Position numbers and translations under genes: made by a program. A stretch of DNA of 64,000 nucleotides from Sepioteuthis lessoniana (Eukaryota; Mollusca; Cephalopoda; Myopsida; Loliginidae). Below are positions 43,076 to 54,284 of the stretch, in pieces (the first letter of the stretch is position 1; each line of letters opens with the position of its first letter). The DNA is taken from positions 54,890,590-54,954,589 of the forward strand of contig OY757921.1 in assembly GCA_963585895.1 (NCBI GenBank), in the 5' to 3' direction. Below the pieces are notes generated by a model. The model had not been told where the DNA came from and did not search any database. It saw only the letters and a list, made by a program, of their open reading frames with translations.

Positions 43076-43791
43076 GGACCCCAGCCCGAGTAAGTAGTAA
43101 TTTCTTTTTTGTCCCCCTTGAAACCTAGTTAGCAGTATGCTGTGAGTCATCGTCCCTGTCATCTAGTCGTTAGCTCTCAAGATCTTCCCCATCCCCATTA
43201 TTTTTTTTTACACTTCAACCTCTATCCCAGTCCGCTTTTTGTTGAAGATCTTGAAAATTCATATGTATAAAAAAACCACATTACCTGCTTATATCGACCC
43301 ATACCGCGCCCGACCCTTTATTTCTTTTACCCATGTAGATTAGGATCCCCGCCCCACCTAGGGTAGGTCCGGCTTGTTTTCGGTTCTTTCGCCCCGGAAA
43401 ACAGTCGGCCTCCAATTTTATAGACGGGGGGATGGGAGGGCAACCAACCGGGGAGAATCCTTTTTTCCTTGGTTTCGTCTTTTTCTTTCGTTTTCGGGGT
43501 TTTTCTCCCATTCCCAACATATACTTTCACTGTAAAATCATATTGTAAATAAAATCATACACTGCACTCGGGATTTTAAGTAGGGCACTTTCATAGAGAA
43601 ATTGTGGTATTTTGGTGGTTGCTGCGCACATGGTGACGAATGAATGATTATATTTTGTACTGTTGAATGGGTCGACGAATGTGGCTAGCTAGGTTCCCAT
43701 AGATAACATAGTTAATGAAAGACCGCTCCCTTCCCCTTCCCCCAAAAACTCAAGGCCTCGTGCCTTCATTGTACATTTACAATGAAATAAA

Positions 43792-43810
43792 GTCTTTTTT
43801 TCTCGGCGAG
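43792..43810 (+). repeat. Target-site duplication between B1 and A4
   Basis: GTCTTTTTTTCTCGGCGAG, seven Ts instead of six. It separates members of two different LINE families. Confidence 0.9.
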
Positions 43811-44085
43811 TCTTGACTATGCTGGACCTCTGTCGTTCGACTAGGCTAGCACTATTTTTTTGAACATATTTTTTAAAAAAAAGAATTCATTTTCAGCTAA
43901 TCATCAAAAAGGATTATACCATTTTTCACCTCATTGTGACATCTTCTCCCGGCCGGGCTGAAAATTTCTGACCTGGTTGGTTAAAAAAAAAGTTAAGTTT
44001 TTTTATTTTTTTTACCTTTTTTTTTGTTTTTTTTCTTATACATCTACACCCCCACCTTTTTTTTTTCTCAACCAGCCTATCATTT

Positions 44086-46167
44086 ATGGCCGGCCGGCCA
44101 GACGGCTCGGCCATAAAGGCCCTTTTCTCCCCTACTAAGGGTGACCCTCCCCCCCATGTGAAAAAGAAAAATAAGTCACCTACTCCCAAAAATGTCCCTC
44201 CCCCTGACAAGAATGAAAAATCGCCATCAAATAAACCACCCTCCCCCGACAAAAAATCTCAAATCATAAAAGAAAATGAAGAAAAAAGCGAGAATAGTTG
44301 GACAGCCCCCCCCCCCCCCCGAAAATACAGGTCCATGTCGACGACTTGCTCCAGCAAGCAAAGGCCATCTCCAGTGAAGTACAGGAGCATGGCCTTATGT
44401 TCAATTTGGAGGAGGTAAGACAAGACCAGAAAAAAAGAACGGTGTCTGTCTTTGTAGTGGACAAACGATCCAGAAAAATCGTTAAGCCCGCCAAAGACAT
44501 GGTCCTCCGTCAGATTTCCAGCCTGGGCGTAAAGGCACAAGCGATAATCGCTGGTGCTTCTTACGCTTTCTGGGATATATTGCTACCGACCATAGAAGAA
44601 GCCGTCGCCTTTACAAAAAAATCCCTAGAGAACAAGGATTATTTCTTTAGAACAGAATATATGGGGCGACGGCGGACCACGGTTTCAATATACGAGGTCC
44701 CTAGCTTCCTTCGAGACGCAAACTTAGCCGCCTATATGCTTCAGTTTGGTGACATCGTCTCAGCAACACACGATGGAATGCGTGGGGAATGGAGGTTTGA
44801 CATAATGTTAGATATGAAAACCTTCTACTCCGTTCCCAACTGGTTGGAGGTGGAAGGGCGCAGGCTTCCCGTAATAGTATCTGGAAGGAAACCCGCCTGC
44901 TGGCACTGTGGCGAGATTGGTCACCTCTCCGCAGTTTGCCCGGGGAAGAAGGACCCGAAGAAGCCCGACCACAAACATGATACCCTCTCACCTGTGGTTA
45001 AAATAAACACCGAAAAGGAGGCTCCCGTAGTCTCGCCCACACCAGCGGGTAAAAAAAACCTCACTCCCCCTTCGTCCCCAACGGTTAACTCCGAAGAGGC
45101 GAAGGCTGTGTGGCTGACTGTGGGAAAAGGTGGGAGGAAGCTCCAACCTGAGGATCCTCGCTCCCAAAAGTCGGCCCCGGTAGGCACCGACAGTTCACCT
45201 CCTTCTAAAAAGTCCAACAGTCCACCCCCCACATATGCACAGAAATCATCCCCACCAAAAAACAAAGTCCCACCCAAGACCCCACCTAAACAGCACACTC
45301 CTCCCAGGGTCAGATCTTTCAGCCCAGGCCGGGAGAAATTTGAAAAGCTCCTGGAGTTTAAAAAGCGGCTGGACCTGGAGCGGAAATCGTCTCCATGACC
45401 AGGGCCCTCTCATTCCACACCTTCATCACCTAGACAACCCAGAACCATTCGTCCACCACCAACCACACCACCCCATAGATCCATGCCTCCGCCTCTCATG
45501 TCAGTTCTAGTCCAGAGGAAAAAGGGACCCACCCCCCCTCCGCTGCCGTTGGAGTCACCACCAACTAAACCAGCACCACCAGCAACAGCAACCTCATCAT
45601 CACCATCTAGCACACCCAAGAAACGGCAGCGGAGCTCGTCAATCGACAGCTCGGGGGATGAGGTCCCTAAACATATAAAAAAAATGGGACAAACCGCGCC
45701 ATCACACCGGTTCAAACATCTGCGGGGTGGATGAGGGGGCTCTGTATCGTCTTCACAAAGTCCAGCCGCAGCTGTTGAAAGACTTAAGGGTCCTCCACAA
45801 CTTCAAGGAAGTTAACGGTTGTAATGTGGAGGACCCTAAAAATTTCCCCAATTCATGGATCACCACCGTCATTCGGAAGGGCCGAGGGTCGGAAGGTGTG
45901 ATGAAAATGCTTGGCGAGGCTAACGAGGCCCTCGGCCCTATATCATTCCTTAAGGACGATTTATCATCATGTAAGGGTCTTGTTGGGAGGGTCCCTGTTG
46001 TTTTGCACCCCTCCCTTTACAGGGCTATAAAACTAACTTTTCCGCGGGACGTCAGGGGTCTCGCTCATGACGGAGCCATCGATAATGAGATGGCCACGGG
46101 ATCCATGAGCCAGACCGTCGGAGTCCTGACCCCAGCCATGTTCAGTCCGGGCACTCAACCCCTGTAA
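44086..46167 (+). pseudogene. LINE-A ORF1, copy A4, broken
   Basis: Starts MAGRPDGSAIKALF at 44086. A run of 15 cytosines (44306-44320) shifts the frame before the RRM-like region. The knuckle CWHCGEIGHLSAVC is at about 44898-44939. A premature TGA at 45396-45398 follows RKSSP, and a further shift lies near 45720. The C-terminal domain is intact in the last frame and ends with TAA at 46165-46167, overlapping the ORF2 ATG as TAATG. Confidence 0.85.
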
Positions 46168-49100
46168 TGTTCATGATGGATCTAAGATTGGCTAGTATAA
46201 ATGGCCGCGGCCTGAGGTCGGATTCTAAACGATCCCAATTATTATTATACCTCCAGCGTCGCGGCATTGATATCTGTTGTTTACAGGAGACTCACTTCGA
46301 CTCCAACTTCTATGAAGGTATTCTGGCGAGGGGCTATTTGTCCTTCTCAGCATGCTTTGATGGTCGTTCTAGAGGTGTCACCTGGCTGGTAAGTAGAAGT
46401 CTGGACGCTTCGTGTGCTCTTGTTCTTTCAGATCCGGCGGGCAGACTTTGTGTTCTGGACGTTACCATAAAGGATAAGGCTTTTCGATTGATTGGGGTTT
46501 ATGGGCCTAATGTTACCAGTGAGCTTCGCCCTTTTTCCGGCGCATCGAGCCGTACATCGTTCCGTCAAAGCGGGTAATTTTAGTGGGAGATTGGAACGCC
46601 GTCCTTGATCCCAACTTAGATAGAGGGGCTTCTAGTGCGGGTACTAACTCCTTGGATGCCAGATATTTTAGTGAGTTTGTTCAGAAATTTGATCTGGTGG
46701 ACAAATTTCGCGAAAAGCATCCAAATAAGATAGTTTGGACTTGGACCGGTAGGGGCGCCTCGGCCCAGCTGTATAGCTATTTGGACCGAGTGTTAGTTAA
46801 GCGAGTCGACTTAGACTATTTAGGTGGTCCAAGTTTTGAGGCGTATAAAGATTCCGACCACAAATTTTTATGTGTGTCGATTAAGTTAGATAAGGCTAGA
46901 CGTAGGATGTCTGGTTACTGGAAGTTCAACCTTTCCCTTTTGGCGGAGGCTGACTTCCGGAACCAGCTAGAACTAACGATAAAGCGGGAATTGACGGGGG
47001 CTATTATGGGTAATAGGTGGTGGGCTAACCTTAAGGATAGCATTAGATCCTTTGCTGCCGACTATAGTAGGAGACTCAAGTCAGCTAGGGTAGCGGAGCA
47101 AAGGTCGATTAAGGATAAGCTAGATAGGGCGGTGTTGGCGGGAGATAGTGGGCAAGTTAACGTAGCTAAGGCCGAGCTGGCCTCCTTACATATTATGGAG
47201 TACCAAGCTCTGGTAGTTAGGGCTAGGTTAAAGAGAATGTCCTGCGAGGCGACGAATATGGCCCAGGAATTACGGGCCGAGGAACTCAGGCATGCTACAG
47301 ATCGGCATATCGCCAGTGTCACATCGCCGGAAGGGCTCCGTCGAACTACAAACGAAGCCATCTGTGGGGAGTTTCGGCAGTATTTCTTGAAGCTTTTCAC
47401 CAGGGAGCCCGGACTGAGTTCTGCTCAGTTCGACACCTATCTTGCCGACTTCCCTCGCCTTTCGGCGACTGAAGCGGCTGGGTGTGAGGGGCGCATAAAG
47501 GAGGAGGAGATTCGGGTTGCACTGAAGTCGGTCGGGCTGGATAAGTCCCCCGGAATTGATGGTCTGCCCTATGAAGTGTACTTGAGGTTGTCGCACATGT
47601 TTGTCCCCTTGCTGGCAACCATCTATAACAACTGGATGAGGCAGGGTACTATACCCAGACGCTTCACCAGGGGTATAGTGAAGTTGCTTCGTAAGAACAA
47701 ACATGGTGGGGATGGGATTAGTAACTTTCGCCCTTTAACGATGTTAAACACGGACTTAAAGATTTTGGCGAAGATCTTGGCAAACCGTTTGCAGACTGTC
47801 CTGCCTAGTCTGATTTGCCCCGAGCAGACTTGTGCTGTGAAGGGTAGGACTATCCAGGACAGTCTTCATCTGCTCCGCACGATCGTAGAAAAAGTCGACG
47901 GAAATGCCGCGCTGATCAATTTAGATCAGTCCAAGGCCTTCGATAGGGTTGACCATGCTTTTCTGGAGGCTGTCTTGTCTTCGGCTGGCTTCGAGGTTGA
48001 TTTTCGCACCTGGATACGTCTCCTTTATGCGTCCCCCGGAGTCATGGTGGAGGTGAATGGGGTAAGGTCGGAGCCCTTCACTCTGACTCGATCGATTCGT
48101 CAGGGTTGCCCGTTATCGCCCATGTTGTATATCCTGGCGTTAGAGCCTTTTCTACGCAGGATAAAGGCGAACCCGGTCCTACGCGGCCTCACGTTACCTG
48201 GCGCCAGTGAGGTGGCCAGGTACACTGCATACGCTGACGACGTCAGCGTGCTTGTAACGAGCAGTGCCGAGGTGGAGGAGGTGAGCAAAGAAATCGGAAG
48301 GTACGAAGCTGTAACAGGGGCCAAGATTAACCGCGAAAAGTCTGTCGGCTTGCGGTTGGGCTCGTGGAAAGGCTGTGCTCTTCCCGGCCCCTTCATTTGG
48401 AAAGACGGTCCGTGCAAGATACTCGGCGTCTGGTTTGGGCCCGACCTTCAATTGGAGAAAAATTGGTCGGAAGTACTGAATAAGGTCGTAGCCGCAACTG
48501 AGTTGTGGCTGCGTAGAAGGCTTTCCCTTAAGGGTCGGGCAGAGGTGTGCAATTCGCACATCTACTCCCTAGCCGTATACCGACTTTCAGTACTTCCTAT
48601 CCCGGCCACCATCCTATTCAAGCTGGAAAGGATTCTCTTCCAGTTTCTCTGGGCCAAGAGACATCCTTTGGTGCGACGGGAGATCTGTTACCTTCACCCT
48701 TCTGAAGGCGGTCTAGGAGTACCTAACGTCGAGGTACGGCGCCATACTTTGCGTCTTACTTTCCTAGACCAGATGTGTTCACGAGACACAGCGACGGGAA
48801 GCGTCTGGAAAGAAGACGCTAAACAGTCTTTCCCGTCGCTGAGAAGTGTGCATTTTGCAGATGGGGAGGCCCATCGTTTGCCCAGATGCGAGTCCCCGTT
48901 CTATCGCGAGTGCCGGCGTGCCTTGAAGGTTCTCTCTCGGCTGCAGACAGGTCTCTCTGACAGCCGGCCGTTGTCGAGTAGGGCATTATATCGATGTTTA
49001 GTGAGGGGGGCCGCTAGCGATTGGCGAGCTCGGTGTGACGGAGGCGGAGGGTCGCTTACTGTAGCCTTGGGCCCCCAGGATGAGGTGTCTCAATAATGAC

Positions 49101-49613
49101 GAGGCTTCCCTCACCTGGCTGGTCAGTTGGAATGCCCTCTGGGTCGGCAAGAAATTGTTTGCAGCGCAACGGGTCATTTCGCCTGAGTGCGGTCGGTGCG
49201 GTGATTTGGAGGAGACTATTAGTCACGCCTTCTTTCATTGCCCGGTCGTACGGCCGCTGTGCAAGCTTCTTGAAGGCTACATGGTCCGCATCCTCAATGG
49301 AAAGTTTTTTGTCCTGGAAGCCAGTTCTGTGTGCAGCAATGTGGTGCCGAGGTTGAACAGACAGGAACATTATGTGTTTCTCTGCTTACTCGGCGTTATG
49401 CGTGTCGTGATTTGGACGACGAGAAAGAAGGATGAGTCTTTTTCTTCTCAGACCCTGGTGGCATTTTTTAAACACCAAATCAAAGTCAAAATCAGGTCTG
49501 AGAGAAAGAGACTCTCTTCACTGGAGTTTGGCGAAAGGTGGGTGACTGTTGCGCGTTTGTGTCGCGTGGTAGGAGCCAACCTTATTTTCACCTTGGACAT
49601 CCCAGGGACCTAA
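46167..49613 (+). pseudogene. LINE-A ORF2, copy A4, two frameshifts
   Basis: Endonuclease start at 46167 (QETHF). A one-base loss near 46528 breaks the frame before GDWN. An open stretch 46583-49030 holds the rest of the endonuclease (SDHK), linker and RT (SKAFDRVDH, RQGCPLSP, YADD). An eight-base loss near 49019, between GAT repeats, shifts the frame again before the CCHC region (49080-49613; CGRCGDLEETISHAFFHC). A short in-frame loss removes KELCE near 49430. Not functional. Confidence 0.88.
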
Positions 49614-50342
49614 GAATTTTGCGTTACCGGAAGGACGTGACCACCCAGCCCAGGTAAGTTAGAATTTTTTAGGCCATTTTGATTTAGTTTGTTCCTAATT
49701 TAGTTAACTTAGCTAGAGTATGCAAGGTCATTGGGCCCCCCCCTTTTTTTGTCCCCTTCTTTTGTTTTACTCTCCCTTCCCTTCCCCTCTGTTAGATGAC
49801 AGGAATTGGAGTTCTCCAGGAGTGCGATGGAGGGCTTATGTTAATTCATACTTATTGTTTACTTATATTTTATACCATTTATTTATCTTATTTGATTATT
49901 TTTCCTCCTTCGACACTTTTTCGACTGGTTAACTCCTCTTTCTGCCATGTTTTAGTACGTGGGGGGGACCCCATACTAACCATCATAATGTATATATGTT
50001 TTGTTCACTTTCGTTTTTAGGGGAAATACGTGTAAATAAATGTACATAGCATTCGATTAGTTTTTTTTTAAAATGTTCCCCTCCCCCTCACTTTGTAAAT
50101 ATGGGGTTAAGCTTAGAAATCCATGGAGCAGTAGTGTTGTTTTGGTGAATGTTGTTTTTGGTGGATGCAGTTTGAGAGTGTTATGTTTAATTGAGGTATT
50201 TTGGTGGTTTTTTAATTTGGAGATATGTATTGGTCAGTGAATGAGTCTAGTTAAGTTAGAGATTAGGATAGTGTTGACCAGCCTTTCCCCCCCATTTTTA
50301 GGCCTCGTGCCATATTTGTATTTTTTATATACAATAAATATT

Positions 50343-50360
50343 GTCTTTTTTCTCGGCGAG
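50343..50360 (+). repeat. Target-site duplication, 3' side of A4
   Basis: GTCTTTTTTCTCGGCGAG directly followed by the LTR-2 leader AAGCAGAAGCAGG. It marks where the unbroken LTR-2 sequence resumes. Confidence 0.88.
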
Positions 50361-50580
50361 AAGCAGAAGCAGGTGGAAGCGAAACGAAGGAAGACGCACA
50401 GAGAGAGTTGAAAGGAGAGAGGGAGAGAGAGAGATAGAGAGGAGGAAAGTGGAGGAGGAACGCAAAGAGGGAAGTGGTGTAATAAGCGCTTTAGACTGAA
50501 ATCTAAAGGTCGCTGGTTCAATCCCGAGTCCAACACACAGGGGGATTATCCACCCTAAAACCACAAGCTATTTCGGCATA
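50361..50580 (+). other. LTR-2 R-U5/leader with tRNA-Phe-like segment
   Basis: A purine-rich stretch (50361-50475) is followed by 50489-50535, which resembles the anticodon and T arms of tRNA-Phe(GAA). It has a TTAGA/TCTAA stem around CTGAAA, one base short of a normal loop, and a B-box GGTTCAATCC. The 5' part of a tRNA is missing or scrambled, so this is not a tRNA gene. The end of the LTR and the primer-binding site could not be placed. Confidence 0.55.
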
Positions 50581-51324
50581 ATGGGGGACAGGTTCGACCT
50601 TAAATTAATTCCTGAATTCAATGGTTCGACCCCAGTACTTGACTGGGTGGAAAAAGTGGAACTACATTGTCTATTGTCTGGTGTAAAGAGCATCGAACAT
50701 GTGATTCCTCTACGTCTGTCTGGTGGGGCTTTCGCTGTGTATCAACAGCTCGGTGCTGAGGAAAAACAGAGTTATGAGAGGATCAAGGCAGCACTATACA
50801 AAGCGTTTGCTATCGACCCTGCCACTGCCTGGGAGCAATTTGAGGCAAGAGCATTACATCCAGGCGAGACTGTGGATGTATATTTGGCCGAGCTAACGAA
50901 GCTGACGGTGTTGTTCGGTGGGCTGCCCGAGCGGGCCTTGGTGTACAAATTTCTGGTGGGGCTCCCGACCGGAGCAAAGCAGCTCCTGCGAGCGAGCTCA
51001 AACATAGACTCGTTGTCCCTTAAAGACCTGGTAGACCGGGCCAGGACCGTGATGAAGGACAATTCCGATCTGAGGGATCCGGTAATCGCCGCTGCGCAAT
51101 CCACACCGAGTGATGACAGACCGTCTCAGGGGTCTAGCCCGCGTAGTGGCGCCGTGTGTTATAGGTGCGGTGGCCAGGGCCACATTGCGAGGAACTGCTG
51201 GCGGCGACTGACAGCTGTTCGCTGCTTCCGGTGTAATGAGACCGGACATATGGCCCAGGATTGTGCGGGAAACGGGACCGGGGGCAAGGTGCCGGCGTCA
51301 ACCTTTCCCCAAAGCAAAAATTAA
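50581..51324 (+). CDS. LTR-2 gag
   Basis: 247 codons from ATG at 50581. The N-terminal two thirds is a helical capsid-like region (WVEKVELHCLLSGV, LRLSGGAFAVYQQL, AFAIDPATAWEQFEAR, GLPTGAKQLLRASSNI). Two zinc knuckles follow near the C-terminus: CYRCGGQGHIARNC (about residues 196-209) and CFRCNETGHMAQDC (about 218-231). It would form the particle shell and bind element RNA. The end overlaps the protease frame, which lies in the -1 frame, so ribosomal frameshifting is the likely route to pol. Confidence 0.85.
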   Translation: MGDRFDLKLIPEFNGSTPVLDWVEKVELHCLLSGVKSIEHVIPLRLSGGAFAVYQQLGAEEKQSYERIKAALYKAFAIDPATAWEQFEARALHPGETVDVYLAELTKLTVLFGGLPERALVYKFLVGLPTGAKQLLRASSNIDSLSLKDLVDRARTVMKDNSDLRDPVIAAAQSTPSDDRPSQGSSPRSGAVCYRCGGQGHIARNCWRRLTAVRCFRCNETGHMAQDCAGNGTGGKVPASTFPQSKN

Positions 51325-51653
51325 ATGAGGCGCTACTGATTATTCAAGTCTATGTTAACGAGACATTGTGCTCAGCACTCCTCGATTCTGGTTGCTCCCG
51401 CACCATAGTGTTTGCGGGCCTCTGCCGTACTTGGAAGGAGAAAGGTGTCAGGGTGACCACGATCAGTGGAGAAACGCGGACATGTTGCGGGGTGGGCGCG
51501 GTAAATATCCGCACAAGAACTGGAAACTCGGCCAACGTCGAGGCGCTAGTAGCGCTCAAAAAACCACTGAGCTTTGACCTGCTTCTAGGCTATGATGCCA
51601 TCAGAGCCCTAGGTGGTGTCCACATAACGCAGACGGGGGCAGTACAGTTTTAG
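51261..51653 (+). pseudogene. LTR-2 retropepsin-like protease
   Basis: In the -1 frame relative to gag. It contains the aspartyl protease active-site motif ALLDSGCSRTIV (about 51366-51401) and a flap-like region, then a second hydrophobic motif DLLLGYDAIRALGG typical of retropepsins. An in-frame stop TAG at 51651-51653 separates it from the RT. Without this stop it would be continuous with pol. Confidence 0.75.
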
Positions 51654-51662
51654 AAGACCCCG

Positions 51663-53330
51663 GTGTGCGCAGCACTGAGGATCGACCAGCCTGACTTTAG
51701 TGTCGAATTTGACCCGCACCAGAAGGCTTGGACCGCCTCATGGAGGTGGTCAGGAAATCAGGAACCAGCCAAACTGCGGAACGGAGTAGCCGAGTACCAT
51801 GTGCCCGACCAAATAAGGCCTGCATACGAAGAGGATCTCTTCGAATGGATTAAGGATGGCTGGTTAATTCCTTACCCCTATAAGAAACTTGGACCACCCA
51901 AAGGTTTGATCCCGCTGATGGCGGTTGTTCAGCACAACAAAGCAAAAGTGAGGCCAGTGATGGACTACCGCGAACTAAACGCGCACGTTGATGCATTCAC
52001 GGCAAATGCTGACGTCTGCGCCAACAAGCTACGAGAATGGCGTCAGCTGGGTTCCAATGTGTGCGCTGGATCTAAGAAAAGCATACCTGCAGGTCCGGGT
52101 CAGCGAGACGATGTGGCCGTTTCAGACGGTGGTATTTGCCGGCAGAAGGTACTGCCTTACCAGACTGGGCTTCGGGCTGAACGTGGCACCCCAAATAATG
52201 AAGACCATCGTCAACGCGGTGTTGTCACAGCAGGAAACAATAAAAGAGGGGACATCGGCGTACCTTGATGACATATACGTGAACGAAGACGTTGTGTCGT
52301 CATCACGCGTAAGGTCCCAGCTGGCCAAGTTTGGTCTGATCTGCAAGAACCCAGAACGTTTGGAGGATGGCACCCGTGTCTTGGGCCTGAACGTTCGACA
52401 GGAGCGGGGGACCTTGAAGTGGGGGCGCGGAACTGCAGTTCCTGAAGTACCCGATATCTTCACGAGACGAGCTGTCTGCTCCCTGTGTGGAAAACTTGTG
52501 GGGCACCTACCAGTGTGTGGATGGACTCGTGCCGCAACAGGCACCATAGAAAGGAGAGCAAGCGCAGTCACCAAAGGCTGGGACGACGAAACAACGGACG
52601 ATCTGTTGGTTTGCATGGTGAAGGAGACCATCGAAAGGGTAAAGCAGGATGACCCCGCAAAAGGAGATTGGTGCGTACAGGGAGACGAACTGAATGTGTG
52701 GGTGGATGCGAGCTCTTTGGCGATTGGTGTGCTGTTGGAGAAGGATGGAGCTGCGGTTGAGGAGGCCTGCTGGTTGCGACCGACGAATGACGCTGCTCAC
52801 ATCAACCTGGCAGAGCTCGATGCGGTGATGAACGGCGTCAACCTGGCACTCCAGTGGAAAGTCAGGAAATTACGCATACACACTGATTCGCTATGCGTAT
52901 ACCACTGGATATCGGACACGCTGACAGGCAAGGCCAGGGTGCGCACCAAGGCGGCCAGCGAGATGCTGATCAGACGGAGGCTGGAGACCATAAGAAAGCT
53001 GGTGACGGAATACAATCTGTCTGTGGATGCGGTACTTGCCACCTCAAACTGTAACCTCGCTGATAGGCTGACTCGAGTGCCACAGAGATGGTATGACGCC
53101 ATGAAGAAAGAAGCTGGGCCAGTACCGTTACTATGTGCTGCCTCTATTGAGGCGGCGGACAAGATCAGAGAGATACACCACGACAGTGGGCACCCCGGAG
53201 TGAGACGGACATACTATTTTGTGCAATTGACCAATCCGTCAGTGTCAAAAAGTGCAGTGAGAGCGGTGGTCAAGGAATGCCAAACATGCCAGTCAATCGA
53301 CCCCGCTCCGGCGGAAGGGTCGGCTGGGAA
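51663..53330 (+). pseudogene. LTR-2 reverse transcriptase, RNase H and integrase N-terminus, frameshifted
   Basis: The frame opens with KVRPVMDYRELN (fingers) and shifts near 52060 into the frame with ALDLRKAYLQVRV (first catalytic aspartate), RLGFGLNVAPQIM and AYLDDIYVNED (YLDD). An RNase H follows (NVWVDASSLAIGVLL, HINLAELDAV, IHTDSLCVYHWI). The integrase HHCC finger comes next (IHHDSGHPGVRR and CQTCQSID, about 53170-53300). The sequence style recalls Gypsy-superfamily pol proteins annotated in nematode genomes, from memory of the family only. Confidence 0.85.
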
Positions 53331-54217
53331 CAGACACGACTTGGAGCCGACTGGGCATGGACGTAACCCATTATGGCAGCCAGCAGTTCCTCACACTAAT
53401 AGATTGCGGACCGACGAGGTTCGCGATTTGGCGCCCGTTAGTAAGACAGGACTCCTCCAGTGTCATCCGTGAATTGGAGTCCATATTTTACGAAAGGGAG
53501 CCGCCTGAAGAGATCCTCACGGACAATGACACAGCCTTCTGCAGCATGGAGTTTAGGCGTTTCGTAGACGAGTGGGGGATCAGGCTCAGACACCGATGTG
53601 CATATAGGCCGAGTGGCAACGGCATTGCAGAGCGGTGCCACCGAAGCGTGAAGAGGATCGCGGCTAGGAAGGCGTGCACGATCGCGGAAGCGGTCTATAG
53701 GTATAATACAACGCCAAAGGATACTGTGACTGCTGCGAGCGCACCCGCCAATGCAATCCATCGGTACCGAGTGCGCATCAAGGGCATTGACGCGCGTCTG
53801 CCTGATCGGCAGGGAACAAGAGGGCCGTATGAGTTAGGGGACACCGTCTGGGTGAAGCCTCCCAATAGCCGGTGCACCACCCGTTTTCGAAGGGGAAAAA
53901 TCACCGGCATCGTCAGTGAGCAGGCCGTACTGGTCGATGGCACTCCACGCCATGTGAGGGACATCCGGCCCGCCTTAAACACGAATCCGTTGGCAAGTAG
54001 TAGCAGTGGTGAATCATCCAACGACGAACTGTGGATCCGACCTATACCCCACGTGCCTGATGATCCGGCCGCGAACACCGACGCTGATACCGAAAGTTCC
54101 GATGGCACTTCAGAGAGCTCAGATGAAGAAGTCCAGACAATCCCCCTTCGTAGGAGTGCCCGCAACAAACGACCACGTCCGCCATGCCACATGTGTGATC
54201 TTGAGACCAGGGGGGAG
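53331..54217 (+). pseudogene. LTR-2 integrase core and C-terminal region, frameshifted from pol
   Basis: After a frameshift near 53340 the DDE core reads MDVTHYG (first Asp), ILTDNDTAF (second Asp) and GNGIAERCHRSVKR (Glu 35 residues after the second Asp). A small beta-rich segment PYELGDTVWVKPP...RFRRGKITGIV resembles the GPY/F module. The tail is acidic, then basic (RRSARNKRPRPP). The frame runs through the polypurine tract into the LTR and beyond (to 54292), so the original stop was lost or lay in the LTR. Confidence 0.82.
54207..54217 (+). other. LTR-2 polypurine tract
   Basis: The run AGGGGGGAG lies immediately before TGTGGACATG, the LTR start, as expected for plus-strand priming. Confidence 0.7.
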
Positions 54218-54284
54218 TGTGGACATGAAAGTGGGACTAACGGCAGCTCTCGACAAAAGAGGGTTCGTTTGTGTCTGGCGTGCA
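54218..54284 (+). repeat. LTR-2 3' LTR, truncated to 67 bp
   Basis: Matches 17290-17356. It stops at GTGCA, where LINE-B sequence (Be, TTCAGTAACC) begins. GCA is shared by the LTR and the LINE-B sequence at this point, which suggests a deletion by microhomology rather than a natural LTR end. Confidence 0.8.

Larger units (their letters stand above)
37033..43791 (+). mobile_element. LINE-B copy B1, nearly full length
   Basis: 6.76 kb on the plus strand with a 5' UTR (37033-37469), ORF1, ORF2 and a 3' UTR (43076-43791). Its 5' UTR contains a perfect 14-base inverted repeat around an A run and possible splice sites. It ends with a 9-bp hairpin followed by AAATAAAG. It is more complete than the other LINE-B copies but carries two indels and a stop. 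Confidence 0.9.
43811..50342 (+). mobile_element. LINE-A copy A4
   Basis: 6.5 kb on the plus strand, with a 5' UTR (43811-44085), ORF1, ORF2 and a 3' UTR (49614-50342). It is more diverged from A1-A3 than they are from each other. It starts TCTTGACTATGC, like B1 (TCTCGACTATGC), and ends ACAATAAATATT. Confidence 0.9.

Noticed and set aside
30364-50342. The whole inverted A3/A4 arrangement as an assembly palindrome
   Set aside because: A4 and A3 differ by many substitutions and separate indels, and the flanks differ, so a simple foldback artefact does not explain it. Tandem A1-A3 copy number still needs long-read proof.
50489-50535. Possible tRNA-Phe gene
   Set aside because: Only the anticodon and T arms are recognisable, the anticodon loop is one base short and the D arm is absent.
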